From contig CM076196.1 in NCBI GenBank assembly GCA_038277395.1, positions 95,362,385-95,426,384 on the forward strand: 64,000 nucleotides of DNA, in the 5' to 3' direction. The DNA is from Dryocosmus kuriphilus (lineage: Eukaryota; Arthropoda; Insecta; Hymenoptera; Cynipidae). The notes under the pieces were generated by a model that was given only the letters and a program-made list of their open reading frames with translations, had not been told where the DNA came from and ran no database searches. Both the position numbers and the translations under genes were made by a program. Position 1 is the stretch's first letter, and the number at the start of each line of letters is the position of its first letter. Positions 47,504 through 59,975 of the stretch are shown here, piece by piece.

Positions 47504-47699
47504 CTGTATATATATAATATTTCGAGTGGTGGACGACACACGCAACTTCACAAACGTACATGGACATACACGACATGATAGCGAAACAATAACAATAATA
47601 AAAGCAACAACAATATCAAAAACAAGAAGTTACAAGAAACTATTTAAAAATCAATAAAACAAAACAAACAAGCAGCTAAAATGGAGTAAAATTTATTGT

Positions 47700-50246
47700 C
47701 AAAAGGTAAAAATGCATAACGTGGCATTGCCAATCCTCCCTCGTGAAAGCGGGATGGCCTTGATTACAAAAGGCGATTAGCCGCTATTATTTTTAATACC
47801 CAGAAAACTCCGGATGATGCGGCAGATGTTCAGCAGTATCGTCTCCTGTATAAAATGTAAAAATTAAAAATTTTCCAGCTCCCAGAACTTCCAAGTGCTG
47901 GATGCATCTCGCGTATACGTTCCCTGTGGGGGAGACTACGACTGTGTGAAGCGTGACCTTCTTAACTCTCCATACGGCCATGATCTCCCGCCTCAACTCC
48001 GCATATTTGTGGATTTTCTCATTACCGACATCGTAGCTGAAGGTTTTTGTTTAAGGGAAGACTAATTTCAATAATTCTGTCATTCTCATCATGCTTGTTT
48101 GACCAGAAGACGTCCGGTCGATTATTTCTAACTAGGTGGTCTTTCAGGATAGCCCTGTTCCAGTGAAGAAGTTGATGTTCGGTCTCTAATACTCTTACCG
48201 AGGAGTATTTGTAGTAAGGCTCATACTACTCTAATAAACCAATATTTAGGGCTATCTATTGATGGATAATCCCAGCAGCATCATTGTGTCTACGGGTATA
48301 TTCTTTCGAAGCAAACATCGGTAGAGCCATCAATGATGTTCTCGATTGTCTCATTTGTATTTCCACAGAGGCGGCACTTATAAATGACCACCTCAGTATT
48401 GAGGACGTGCTTTTGTTAGTTCCTCGTGTTCATTACCCCATCCTGGATAGCAATAACGAATCCCTCCGTTTCCGGAAACAGTTCTCCCCGTTTTATCCAG
48501 AGGTTTGAAGTATCGGTATGCACTCATGAAAGATCTAGTTTTTGAGAGTGCTTTCCATGCAGCTACTTAACTCGCCATTGAGCATTAAGATATTCAACAT
48601 TTAGGTGTCCGATGTTTTGGTAATCAGCAACTGCAAGCTGTAGAGGAGTGTAGTGTATAGGTCTACTCTACAGATATGGTCGTACAGCGCGATATTCGTC
48701 CTGTTTAGGATGTATCCATGTAGCATCCGATGTTCAGACATTTTCACGCGGATGATTCTGCTTGGAGCCTCAAAATCCACTTTAAACAATAATATTAACC
48801 TAAAGGAGTATGCTAGGAGAAAATAACAAAGGTGTTGACGGCCTTGGTGATGTATTTATCACCGAGACCCGTAGACATGATCGAATTCAGTCGTCTCAAA
48901 GAGGAAGTCTTAATTGCCTCTTTTATTGCAGACTGGAGTGGTCTCCTTGCCTGCAGTAAACCGAGGTACCTATACGTCTCCCCAACAATCATCGTCTGTA
49001 TCAAATCCTGATAATCTGCTTCTAGTGAGGTGTTCATCTCTCCACGGCATGAATACAGTTTCCCAGACTCATCCTGATTTCATTGGAAAACTGCAGTAAG
49101 ATGTTGCGACAACTTTGCAGTTTGGACTTTGAGCCAGCATAAACCTTTAGGTCATCCATGTAAAGGAGGTGAGTGAGCAGAGATTCAGCAACTCCCGCCA
49201 TAATGCTAAACGCGTAGCATGTGTTGTTGAGTGTCCTACTTAAAGTGCTCAGGGCTAAACACCTGATCATTGTGCACTATGTGCTCATTGCGTGATTCAA
49301 ATGTTGAATCACACGCAGACAGATCTTATATATCCTGAGGACCTCAAGCGAGTAGTCGTGGGGGGCACCGAGGAAAAAGCCTTTCTATAGTCAATATAGG
49401 CCATGTGAAAATTACTTTGGTGGTACTTCGCATACAGCGCAACCCTTGTGTCAATTGTGGTCGAGTCCTTGCAACCACGGGAGCCTCGACAGCAGCCCTT
49501 TTTTTCTTTAGTGAGGACGTTCTTTCCCGCACAGTCTTTATAGATGCCTTCGGACATAATGGCCGTGAGATACTTGTAGAGTGTAGAAAGACAGGAAATG
49601 AGTCGATAGTTCCTACGACTATTAGAATCTGCTTTCTTAGGTATCATATACGTGACTCCCCTCTGTCATAAAGGAGGGCATAAGTTCTGGATTATCTAAA
49701 ATGGGCTGGAGAGCACCCACAAGGGCGGCGTGCAGAACCATCAGATACTTGTAGCAGAAATTTTCCACCATGCCCGGACCAGGCGCCTTCCTGTTCTTAG
49801 CACTCCTTAGGATGCGAATTAACTCAGAAGCTGTGACAGATAGATTATCCATCGTAGGCAGTTCTAAAACTCACTCCTTTTCGAGGTCAAGCCACGGCGT
49901 GTCCAAATTACTAAACACATATTTACTCCAGATAACTGACCAATATCTAGCCATCTCTTCAGCACTCGGAGTTTCACTGGTATTATTGTAGAAAAGTCTT
50001 GTTGTCATTACTTCTCCAGGCAGACCCCTTGAAGCGGCGCAGATGCGCTGACAAGATCATGAACCTCTGTCTAAGGTAGTCAATAACTTCATCTAAGTCC
50101 TTAGATATTCTTGAACTGATGTTAAGTGGACGAAGGATTTACTCCACGTGGTGAGTCAGCTTCTGTGCTCGATTGCCCTTTCGAAATTAGCAAAACCGAC
50201 CAAGTTTGGCTCTTATTTCTCTGACCTCGCTTTGAAGTCTAACATT
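47700..50246 (-). pseudogene. R4/Dong-like LINE, RT to C-terminus
   Basis: Read from 50246 downward. 49852-49637 has SAKNRKAPGPGMVENFCYKYL, the segment before the RT fingers. 49647-49309 has IPKKADSNSRRNYRLISCLST, EKKGCCRGSRGCKDS and AYIDYRKAFSSVP with the first catalytic aspartate. 49270-49034 has HLLYMDDLKVYA, an intact YMDD. 49037-48813 has GETYRYLGLLQ. Endonuclease-region pieces follow at 48789-48601 (RMLHGYILNRT). 47996-47793 is the C-terminus, with REIMAVWRVKKVTLHTVVVS. A putative 3' untranslated part extends to about 47700. Many stops and shifts are present. Confidence 0.82.
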
Positions 50247-51543
50247 TGTAACGTGGTGATTAGCACCGGTGTCTGATCCTCTTCCCAGACCGATCTGATT
50301 ATTGAAAATTAGAAATTAAAGGCGGCCAGCAGGAACTCAAATTAGTATAAGTGTATGAGAAAGAGCGTGCAGGTATGAAAGTTGCGTGAGATTAATCTTA
50401 GTTTACTTACTTTTAAGCATTTTAGGTTATACGTAAGCACTCTCATGTTTAGATCGCCTACCTAGACCTCCGAAGACCAAGGTTCGAGCATATCGTTTTA
50501 CCCTCCTTTTAATAGTAGTCCAGGAGCTCACGGTCGTCCATTTCAATCCAGTTATGCTCATTTTATATTGGAATGGTGCATTTATGTGCACTATCCCGCA
50601 TGCCCAGCTGGCACCACAACACGATCACGACATGACTATACGAAGTGTCCAAATAAATGGACGCAACCATCTTGCCAGTAGCGATTAAGAAATCCACCAC
50701 TAGAGGGCAGCAGCTTACGGACTAGCAGTCATGTGAGCTGGGCGACCAAGCTGAAACGAAAAGTAAGCCAGTTCTGGGCTGGCTGCCATATGTGTAGTTT
50801 TTGAAGTACAGTGAAATTTTTGTTTGGCGGAAAGGAGTACCCGCTACTGCAAAGCTCATTACCACTGGACTTCGGGAGCAAGGGTAGGCGTTTGGTATTT
50901 CTTTCTTCCCAGTTTTATCTATCTTTGTTTGTCCTTTTTTTGAGAATTTGTCACTTCGTCAGATCGACTATGGCCAACGTCTATGTTGTGGCGCAATACC
51001 GATTTCGCGTTTGTTGGCCAGATATTCAGATGATATTACCCGAGTCTAACGTTGATAGCTGTAAATCGCTTGTATGCAAATTGTAATTCATTTTTAATCC
51101 TGTAAACTAAATTTCGGACTAGGAAAGTATTAGAGTTTTCAATTTTGTCAGAGTACTATGTGATGAGTTTAGACCGAAGATCACGTCCGGTTCGACTATC
51201 AATCGATACAAAGTCGATGTAAACAGCTCGAGACGGCCTAGAGTAATCTTAATTCTTATTCTAATATCTAATTTTTTGCCGAACGTTCAACTTGTGTATC
51301 ACGATTCTCATTTCATCCATTCTCTTCACACTTTTACACTATCTCATCTCATCCCGCTTTAAAATAAATGCACTGTTATCTCATCTATCTTGGAATGGTT
51401 TGATTCGTTTCTACGCCCCCACGAAATCCCTCTTTAGGCTGGCCAGCTGGAGGGCTTAGGACAATTCTTCAGCATTTTCTACGGTATGAAGTCAATCAGT
51501 TGAAAAATGTTGAGTGGTATCCTAGAATACCTGGCGCCAGACA
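50247..51543 (+). mobile_element. Solo LTR related to the long-LTR element, inside the LINE
   Basis: It begins TGTAACGTGGTGATTAGCAC and ends TGGCGCCAGACA, matching the outer and inner ends of the 46087-47503 LTR read on the minus strand. Near its end TTGATTCGTTTCTACGCCCC corresponds to the GC-rich patch near 38310 of the other LTR. Much of the middle has diverged. LINE coding sequence resumes on the far side (51547 upward). No target duplication is obvious (ACATT against AAATA). Confidence 0.7.
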
Positions 51544-51546
51544 AAA

Positions 51547-52000
51547 TAAGGTAAGCTAGTGGAAAAACATTTAAAAATTCCAAAGTGGGTTGCGATGTTG
51601 GGTGGGACTCGAGGCCTTACGTCCCTATAGGGTCTCGACTGTCATTACAGCTTCCATGGAGGATCTGACTTACTTCTAGGGAAGCAGATGTTCTTTCACC
51701 GGGGCTTGATTTTGATGTTCATGGTCTTGGCACACGCGATCGCGGCGCAATATACAAGTGTCTGTAACCGCTGCAAGCTCATGTCTTGGGGTAGGTACAG
51801 AGGCAATATGTCGTTGCTCAAGCTACCAACTAACCGGAGAAAGCTCTTATTAATATAAACTTCGGGAAACCAACTCTTTGGGATGGTTCTTGTATCGTAA
51901 ACTCTATGGTGGAATCAGCGAAGTACCCTGGGAGAAATAAGCACTTTTCATTGGCCTCATTAGACATTAAATACATATTAAATACAGAACATATTAAACA
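51547..52000 (-). pseudogene. R4/Dong-like LINE, N-terminal part
   Basis: On the minus strand one reads YLPQDMSLQRLQTLVYCAAI followed by a PPWK motif near 51650, the pre-RT region of the same LINE family. It is in the right order and orientation to be the upstream part of the LINE at 47700-50246, interrupted by the solo LTR. Stops are frequent. Confidence 0.6.
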
Positions 52001-52264
52001 CATTATACTTCAACTTTCGCTAAAAAAAAACTTTTTATTAATGGGATATTCATACCTAATTTATTAAACAATGAACGCAAAACGAAATTAGTGATTAAAG
52101 CGCACAAGCCTCACTGCTGATTGTGACAAGTGGCGCTGATGCGAACGCTTATACAATGCGCGCAGACTACAGTGACTGGCTGACATCTGCGTTGACACAC
52201 AAATATGGATTCTTAAACAAATCTGATCGAAATGGCCGAATCAAGCAACAGATAGTTAATTCAA

Positions 52265-52425
52265 TTATTTTAGGAATGCAATAATCATGATAAGCGACAA
52301 CATCTGAACATAAAAATAAAGATGTTTTATTAAATTCAACGTTTCGAAATCATTAACGATTTCCTCATCAGAGTAATAATGTCTGGGATGTTTGAGAAGA
52401 CTTTCTTTCATTTTGGAAAGAATCT
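52265..52425 (-). repeat. Penelope-like terminal repeat with hammerhead-like core
   Basis: On the minus strand CTGATGAG is followed by GAAATC, the loop GTTAAT, GATTTC and then GAAACG. That is the conserved hammerhead core with a perfect 6-bp stem II. The repeat matches 60565-60690 on the plus strand for over 100 bases. Hammerhead motifs in Penelope-like terminal repeats are established knowledge. The flanking stems I and III are not convincing in this copy, so self-cleavage is doubtful. Confidence 0.65.
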
Positions 52426-52659
52426 CCAAAGAACTCACAAAGTGATGAGATTCTACAGTGTTTTTAATTATGTGGTAATTAATATGCTGTACAAATTTTT
52501 TAAATTGATAAAAATAAATTAAAAATGAGTTCAAAATGAAGATACATAACCTGCAAAATAGATTTATAAATTTTTTTTCATAAGGATAACCTTCAGTTTA
52601 TTGAGGGTACTTTGTTTCTCAATATTTATCGAAATCACTTCATAATTGCAAATATTGAA

Positions 52660-53225
52660 AAAGGTTTAAAAAAATTTTATGAACATAATATAATATCTAA
52701 TAATAATACACCAATCACAAGCCAACTATTTAAGGATGTTATTTCAATTCCATTTATTGGCCAATAGTCTTTATCCATAAAAAGAATTTTAGCAGATTTA
52801 ACATCATATCTTTATTTAGAAGTGGACCAAAACTTAATACATTTATAAAATTAGGCAAAGATACCTTGAAAAAATTACAATTTTCGAAAGTTTTTTATGG
52901 AATTTCATGTAAAATTAGTAATAAATGCTATATAGGTTAAACTGGAGGATTGTTAGATATAAGGAAAAATGAAAATTTTAGAATTGTAAATTTTCAACCT
53001 AAATATCACAATGAAATCACAAAACGTAGGCTTGAGTTAAAGCTCAAAATTGATTGGGACAATATACAAATTTTACATAAAGAAAAATACAAATTTCAAA
53101 GACTAGTTGCTGAAAATTTTTTCATTAAAAAAGAAAACAAAAATACTATCAAGGTCATTGCAGATCTTAATAACTATATTTCAATAGATAACTTTTTTTT
53201 ATTCCTTTTTATAAATATATTTTAC
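52660..53225 (+). pseudogene. Penelope-like element, C-terminal part with GIY-YIG endonuclease
   Basis: In successive frames one reads an ISIPFIG segment near 52745, then YGISCKISNKCYIG near 52900, where the GIY-YIG family shows I-P-C-x-x-C...YIGQT. The glutamine of YIGQT is a stop codon. The open piece 52950-53234 continues with KIDWDNIQILHKEKYKFQRL and AENFFIKKENKN, the conserved end of the endonuclease domain including a glutamate in the expected place. The RT half that should precede it is missing. Confidence 0.8.
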
Positions 53226-53269
53226 AGGTTATGATTCTACATTTTTAACTCATTTTTAGTTCATAGAAA

Positions 53270-55065
53270 GTATCACACAATATCAGACGGGATTTAGAAA
53301 AGGGATGGTGACTATAGATAGCATATACGTACTCAACTACTTGGTTAACAGAAATTTAGGGAGAAAGAGGGGGAAACTAGTCTCTTTGTTCGTACATTTC
53401 AAAGCAGCATTTGATTCAGTGAACAGAAAGGTGTTATTTCAGGAAATGCAAAGGAGGGGTATAGATGAAAGGTTGGGGGAGAGGATTAAAGACATTTTTA
53501 CAGAAACCAGGATTAGAGTGAAAATAGGAAAGAAAAAAGGGCAGGTATTCTGGACAAGAAGAGGGCTGAGGCAAGGGTGTCCGTTGAGTCCGCTACTTTT
53601 TAATATGCTGCTGGCAGACTTAGAAGAGAAGCTAAAGGAAAAGGGAGGACGGTTTTGGGTAATTGCAAACTATACTCGCTAGCATATTCGAACGACGTGA
53701 CTTTATTAGCAGATGCTGAAAAAGGGATGAACCTAATGATGATAATTCTTGAAGAGTATATGGGAGCAAAAGATTTGACAGTGAACGTAGAAAAGACAAA
53801 GGTGATGTGCTTCAAAAGTAGAAAGACCAAAATAAATTACGTTTGGAAGAAGAACGGACAAATAGTAGAAACTTTGGAAGAGCTTTCTTACCTAGGTTTG
53901 TGGTTTGAGGCAGGAGAGTGAACCAAGGTTCAAGTGAGGTAAAGGATAGAAGGGGCAAGTAAAGTAATGGGACAAGTATGGCGTCTGGGAAAGCGAAGGT
54001 TTAATGACGATTGTAGAATAAGGGTCTGGCTTAGAGATGCGTTGGTTTGGGCAGTGTTGTGTTATGAAGTAGAGGTCTGGAGATGGAAGGAAAATAGGAA
54101 AGTGGACAGTTTGCATGACAGATTTCAGAGGTGGGTAATGGGAGTTAGTTGGAGTTTCCCAGGATACATGTTAAAAGAAGAAGTAGGAAGGAAGAAAATG
54201 ATAACTAGACAAATCAAAAGAACCTGGAAGTTTGAAGTGAAGTTGAAAAGGGGATAGGGGAGCAAAATAACACAAGTATGCTTAGGAAAAATTCGTAACA
54301 ATGAGGTGAGAGTCAATTTGGGTAAGTCGAAATGGGACGAAGAGAGGAATAAAATAAGGAAGGCTTGTGATATATGAGAAAGGGTTGCAGAACGGCAGGT
54401 CATAGAGTTAGAGTTGTTAGTAAAACAAGGAGAAGAGAGATGGGAAAAGATTATGGACTCAAAATATAATAGATGGTATATGATGGTCAAAGTGTTGACG
54501 GAACCAGAATATCTAAAAAAAAATAAAAAACGACGATAAATGGAGTATAGTGATACGGTTCAGAATGGGAGAAGGAGTGAGAGCTTGTAGTAATTGGATG
54601 GATGAAGAAGAGAATCTGTGTAGAGTATGTGGATTCGTGATGGTATCATGGATATACATATATTAGAGAAGTTTGCAGTTGGGGAAGATGGTCAGTTGAG
54701 TGTTGATGAGTCTGTAAGATGGATTTTGGATGGTAATGGGCAGGGAGCAGCATGGATGAAGAAATTGGAGGAATTAAGAGAAAACAAGGGAAGAGGGTAG
54801 AGGCAAACGAGTAATCCTGAAAAAGGAAAGTAAAAACTAACCGGAAAAAATGTACTTTTATGGTAAGGGGAAGCGGAAGCCCCGGAAGATCGCTTATTAG
54901 TAGAATTAATATTAGTATTGGAAATTATTGTTAAGAAAGGCGTTACATTATATTATAAGTAGTGGTTAAGTTAGAGTAAAGATGAATTGTAATTATATGT
55001 GCAGGGAGCGGAGGCCCTCAAACCCGTAAAAGGGAAAGATTAAATAAACGAACTAAACTAAACTA
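53270..55065 (+). pseudogene. LINE (non-LTR retrotransposon) of hymenopteran type, RT and C-terminus
   Basis: 53305-53682 has LFVHFKAAFDSVNRKVLF (first catalytic aspartate lost: HFKAAF in place of DFKAAF) and GLRQGCPLSPLLFNMLLADL. 53655-53921 has SLAYSNDVTLLA, in which YADD has become YSND, and NVEKTKVMCF and ELSYLGLWF. 53967-54257 has MGQVWRLGKRRF, LVWAVLCYEVEVWRW and RFQRWVMGVSW. Broken frames continue to about 54800. A G-rich tail (GGGAGCGGAGGCCCTCAAA near 55005) and TAAATAAACGAACTAAACTAAAC lead to the 3' end near 55065. I associate this RT wording with ant and wasp genomes. Confidence 0.82.
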
Positions 55066-55399
55066 CTAACAATTATAAGATGTTACCACTATCTGCGACA
55101 CTGATGCACTCAGGCATGTATAATGTATATTGTATAATCTCATCACCTTCTGTATCCGTTGTAGATTCTTTCCAAAACAGACTGGAGCTAAGTTTTCGCT
55201 CCATATTATTATTTTGTCTTTTGTCTTTATTAAAATCACAAAACTTCTAAGAAAATGATTTTAAGTAATCTATGAATGACTAACGTTCTTAACAAAATTA
55301 AGTTTTGAACAAGAAAACATCAACATGTAATTAATCGAACAATCTTTTACTCTAACCATCAAATTCTAATACTGCGCATGCCAAAAAATAATTTTTTTA

Positions 55400-57317
55400 T
55401 CCCTTTATAATTTTTTTTAACTTTTTATTATTTTCCAAAATCCCAGAAGTAATTTGATTCATTTGGATTTTTCAAAGTGTTTTTTAAATGTGAAGGAAAC
55501 ATGGAAAGCGTGGTGACGAAGTTTTCGGCCGCGCCGTTTGTTGCCGGGTAATAAGGCGGTGAGAAACTATGACTTACTCCATTTCGCTTTAAAAATTGTG
55601 TAGATTCATCGGCTCGAAACTGCGGTCCCCCATCAGTGACTACAAGTGTCGGCATCCAGAAACGTGACTATAAGTTTTGAAATTCTTGTACTGATCGATA
55701 AGCTCTTGTATTATTTCTAAAATTAATTACTTCAGGCCATTTTGAGCGCACATCAATAACAATCAGATACATATTCCCATAAAATGGTTCTAAGAAATCA
55801 CAATGTATACGGCTCCATACTCAGTCAGGCCAGGGCCAAGTTTTTAAAGGTGCTTGTGGCGGTTTCTTTTGCTCTATTAAGCAAGTCGTGCAATCATTTA
55901 CGTAATTTTCAATGTCTTTATAAATTCCAGGCCACCATACGTATGAAAGCGCGAATATCTTGATTTTTACAATTCCCATGTGGGAGGCGTGCAATTCTTT
56001 TAACATTAGCGGTGGCATTTTTTCTGGAATGATTGCTCGCAGGCCCCAAAATAGACATTCTTTATCAACGGCCAGCTCTAGCCTTCCTTTGGAATAGATT
56101 TTCTCGTCATCTGTTATTTTTTCTACATTTGTCCAGCCACTTACTGTATACCTTATAATATCACGTATTATGTTATCAATTCTATTTTCTTTTACAATTA
56201 AATGAGCCTATTCCTTCTTTGAAAACGTAAACATGTTAAAGGTCAGTTTCTAATAAATCTGTATCGTTCTCGATTAAAAGGCGAGAAAGTGCTTCAAAGT
56301 TGGGATTGAGTTTGGATTCTTCAACTTTATATCGAAATTAAGGTAAGCCCAACGTTAATCTACTATCAGCGGTTGGCGGAATATCCTTCCTTGGCCAAGT
56401 ATTAATTGTAACGCGGCTCGTAGTATTATTTTCTTCTTTTCTAATATTGTCCGATTTAATTATTTTTCGCGACTCTTTTTGATCGTTTGAAGATACTAAC
56501 TCATTTTTGACCCATTCAAAAGCTTTTTCGCAATTATCGTTCCTCATGAATTCTTTTGCATTTACACAATCATATAACGGCAGTAGATTATCTGGTTTAT
56601 TTTCAAGAAATCGCGCATAAAAATTAACTAAGCCTAAAAAAGATGATAACTCTTTGCACTTTTTGGTCTTGGAGCATTCACCATTGCATTTAATTTTGAC
56701 TGAGATTTATGCAATCCATTTTTGTTTATTACAAACTCTAGTACCTCTATTTTGTCTTGCATAAATTTAAATTTATTATATAACTTTAGCCCGCATTCTA
56801 ATAATCGTCCGCATACCGTTTCTAAATTTTTTATGTGTTCTTCCTCTGCACGACCCGCTACATAAATGCTGTCAATATACGAGATTACTCCATCGGTCCC
56901 CCTCAAACATTCGTCCATTTTCCTCTGCACGTCTGCAGGCGCACGTGATACTCCTTCTGGGAGTTTTTTATACGTATATAAGCCTTTGTGCGTAATTATC
57001 GTTAATAATTCTAAACAGCTTTCGTCAACCTCAAATTGCATGTAGCAATGCGTTAAATCTAATGCAGGATAGGTAAGTTCGTCTTGTAACACCGTAAAAA
57101 TTTCGTTTATAGTGTGAAGTGGGTATCTATCTATAATAATAAGCGGGTTCAACTAACTTTAAGATCATCGTAGATGCGAATATTCACATTGCCTTTAAAC
57201 GTCGTAACAATAGATGTAGCCCATTCACTAGACTCAACGGGTACTAAATGACCTAATCCACATAAACGATCAATTTCGGTTTCTATCAGTGGCCTTGTTG
57301 AATGTGATACATGTCTA
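55400..57317 (-). pseudogene. pol of a mag-like Ty3/gypsy element (RT, RNase H start, integrase)
   Basis: 57300-57180 begins RT with RPLIETEIDRLCGLGHLVPV and SSEWATSIV. 57152-56634 has ALDLTHCYMQFEVDESC, THKGLYTYKKLPEGVSRAPA and VISYIDSIYVAG, where YxDD reads YIDS, so the active site is lost. Integrase: zinc part in 56018-55821 (LHASHMGIVKIK, NDCTTCLIEQKK), core in 55655-55428 (VVTDGGPQF, PATNGAAENFV). The stretch 56547-56338 stands for a badly rearranged RNase H region. The wording LTHCYMQFEVDE and TNGAAEN is typical of mag-type elements, as I know them. The 3' LTR was not identified in 55066-55400. Confidence 0.85.
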
Positions 57318-58555
57318 ACGAAGTTTTAGAAAAACGCGACATGTAAATACTAGTTAACCCTAATGAGGTTTCGCCGAAGCCATATCTGACTCACGAACAT
57401 GGAAATAAAGGATCCACGTGAGTAAACTAAACAGACTTATCGTCCAGCCAAGCTCCGAGTCTGGGTTACGGTTAGATTAGGTATAACTTTTAGCGTTAAC
57501 GGGGTACAAGCTGCATCACAGAGGACCCCCATGTAATGTATTTTTAGGATTTTTTAAGGACAGTGGCAACAATGAGCGTGGGGTTGGCGTTGTGACTGAA
57601 TCAGCAACAGGAAACACAAGAAACAACGGATATACCAACTTCAGCAGCCTTCGCACCGATAACATCCTCGAGAACGAACTGACAGTTCGCAAACAGCGAG
57701 CAGCCGATACAGGACGGGAGGACAGAATACAGGCGACACGGCGCAGCGGTTCCACGCTGGTCAAAGGAGACAGCACGATCCAGTCACCACGGCAACTAGC
57801 GACATTACTTGACTTACTCGACGCTGTGGCAAGTAGCAGTACTAAGGCGACCACCATAATCGACCGAACCAGCCCTGCCTTGGCTTCGACACCCGGAGGC
57901 TGGAGAGCACCCGGCTCATGACCCGACTATAGAATATTGAGGCGGGCCTCTCTCAGGAGAGCTGAAGGCGTGGGTACCCCGAAGATGAGACGTCGGACGA
58001 CGCCGAACCACACGCGGGTATCTCGGCCGGCCATGTTGAAATTAGTGGGTCCTTCTGAGGAGTCAGCTTGTCTTCCCGTCGCTTAGACCATTTTGAGTAG
58101 CTTGTCTCTGTCTTTATTTGAATTGGTTATGTGAATTAAATCTTATGTGAATTTAGTGATTAATAAATTGGAGTGATTGTTAATTGAGAACAATTTATCG
58201 AGTCAACGCTCTCAACGAAATTCTCACTCACTCCCGTGACACCACCCCTTCTCCTGTCTTGTGCTAAGTTGCGAGCTAGAATAATTGCGTGTCGTGATGG
58301 AGCCAGGGTCCATGGAACTCGGATAGGGGGGACCCTATCTGACACTTATTAAATAAAATTAACAAACGAGCTTCGCGGGTTGTTCCCGTGTCGAAAGAGT
58401 GTGACCCGCGAACTCGGTTTACTTTGGTATCAGTGTCACGGGAAAAGGCAGGCAAGTGGCAGCAATTTTGAAACCGGGTTTCATCCTGGGCCACCCTAGG
58501 CCAGGACGTAACTAATCGAAGTGTATACGGACCAAGTTAAAGAGGTACTCCCCGT
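57318..58555. mobile_element. Unclassified insertion of about 1.2 kb in the mag-like element
   Basis: The mag-like RT reading is continuous across this segment if it is removed. ATGTCTA occurs at both joints, at 57315-57321 and about 58559-58565, as expected for a target duplication, with the element lying between. The terminal bases (ACGAAG and CCCGTTAAA) do not form clear inverted repeats beyond AACG/CGTT. It is more GC-rich than its surroundings. It contains TGTCACGGGA on the plus strand near 58434 and the same word inverted near 58234. The 109-codon plus-strand frame at 57592-57921 (serine/threonine/arginine-rich) is unrecognised. A solo LTR or a short non-autonomous retroelement are possible readings. 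Confidence 0.55.
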
Positions 58556-59000
58556 TAAAATGTCTACATTTCATTGCTATCGGTCGCGTATCTGGTTTCA
58601 AATAAATTTTTGTTTTACTTTTCGTATATAATCCCGGCGTATCACTAAACAATTCTTTTTATTTGTTACAGAAATACTCAGTAATTTTATCAACATCTAT
58701 TTTATACACCGTTTCTCTTTCACTAATAACTAATGGCTAGCGCCCAAGCGCTGCAAGCCATTGCCGGACTATCATATAGGTCCGTCACGGGGTAAAACAA
58801 AACAATCTGCTGTGCATGTCTTTCCGTCATATTCGATTTCTAACCCTACCAATTTACCGATCGGCTGTAATTGCGTCCTGTCATACGTGCGTAGCTTTAC
58901 TCTCGTTTTAGAAATGTTCAGATTCATAAAATATTTATTTTTTTTCCAATTCTGAAATAACTGTTGCGCAAGTTCATACCTGAATTATTTCCATATCGAT
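58556..59000 (-). pseudogene. protease and pre-RT part of the mag-like element
   Basis: On the minus strand from 58955: LNISKTRVKLRTYDRTQLQP, then GLEIEYDGKTCTADCFVLPRDGP, the second half of a retropepsin of the mag type. Then come broken frames in which a KIYLKPDTRPIAMKC-like reading can be traced (in pieces) up to the insertion. This connects the gag region at higher coordinates with the RT at lower ones. Confidence 0.7.
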
Positions 59001-59975
59001 TTTTTTCCATTTATCATAACCTGTATATACATAGGCTCGACATTAACACACGCTTCGCTCACATTCATGCTTTCATGCGTACGCTTACCGCTAATCTCTT
59101 GTGAATAGAAGTCGTTTAGATGACAAGAGGACTGTGTTGGTTTGTCATCTGCTTTCTTGGTCATCTTCTTCCTTTAATATCTGCAGTGATGATTTTCTCT
59201 TCAAGCACGCTGTTTCCAGGTGATCTTTTCCTTTACAGTGGTTACATGAAGATTCTCGATATAGCATGCAATGTTCTGTTTGCCTTTCTTTTGCGCGCGC
59301 TTGTGACTGTTTTCGTTATTTCTGTTCTGTGGGGCTTGGTGTTTCGTTTCGTCACTCACAGCGAATACGTCTGTTTGTGTATTACTTTCTTCTAATGTAC
59401 TCTTAGAACCTCGAGCGTTTTCAACTGCGGATTCTCTAGCTACTGCTTCTTTCACTGTCTTATCGTAATCTATATTTTCTGTTTTAAAAAGTGTAACTCT
59501 TGTTTTTTAATCGCTTATTCCACACATCTTTCCATAACTTCAGAAGGTTTGGGATTTAACTGCTCTGTCATTAATTTGTTTAAAGTATCGTGAGGTTGTT
59601 CTTTTAACTAAGTGGGTGCACTTAAGTTTCGAAGTAATTTGTATACATCTTCGTCTAGCTTGGTGATCAATGTTGCTGCTTTTTTTTCGTATCTTTCGTG
59701 ATAAAGAAAGACTCAGGCCTTTCGATAAATAATTCCCAGTTGTCTTTGTGTAAAAAAAACTCTAATTTCGTATTATCGACCGACATGTTGCTGTCATCCT
59801 CTGATTCGTGTGTAGAAACGTAGGAGTGTTCGCTAGAATTATTGTCCGATGTTCTTTTAATTTCTGTAGTGTTTTTGTTCTCTGTTACATTTGTGCTATT
59901 TATAGATGAGTTCTCTTTTTTTATGGCTTCGAATAATATTTTCCGAAGATTGTCAAATTTTTCGCTTTCATCCAA
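59001..59975 (-). pseudogene. gag of the mag-like element
   Basis: 59975-59667 starts MDESEKFDNLRKILFEAI, is acidic and serine-rich, and contains KDNWELFIERPESFF, similar to the W-x-L-Y-x-E-R-F segment that opens mag-type capsids. The next part (59666-59456) is broken. 59455-59201 is basic and includes CYIENLHVTT where a zinc-knuckle region would be, not intact. The order gag, protease, RT, integrase on the minus strand is complete. Confidence 0.65.

Noticed and set aside
52265..52534. 89-codon minus-strand frame as a gene
   Set aside because: Its C-terminal half is the translation of the Penelope-like terminal repeat, which is non-coding in the second copy.
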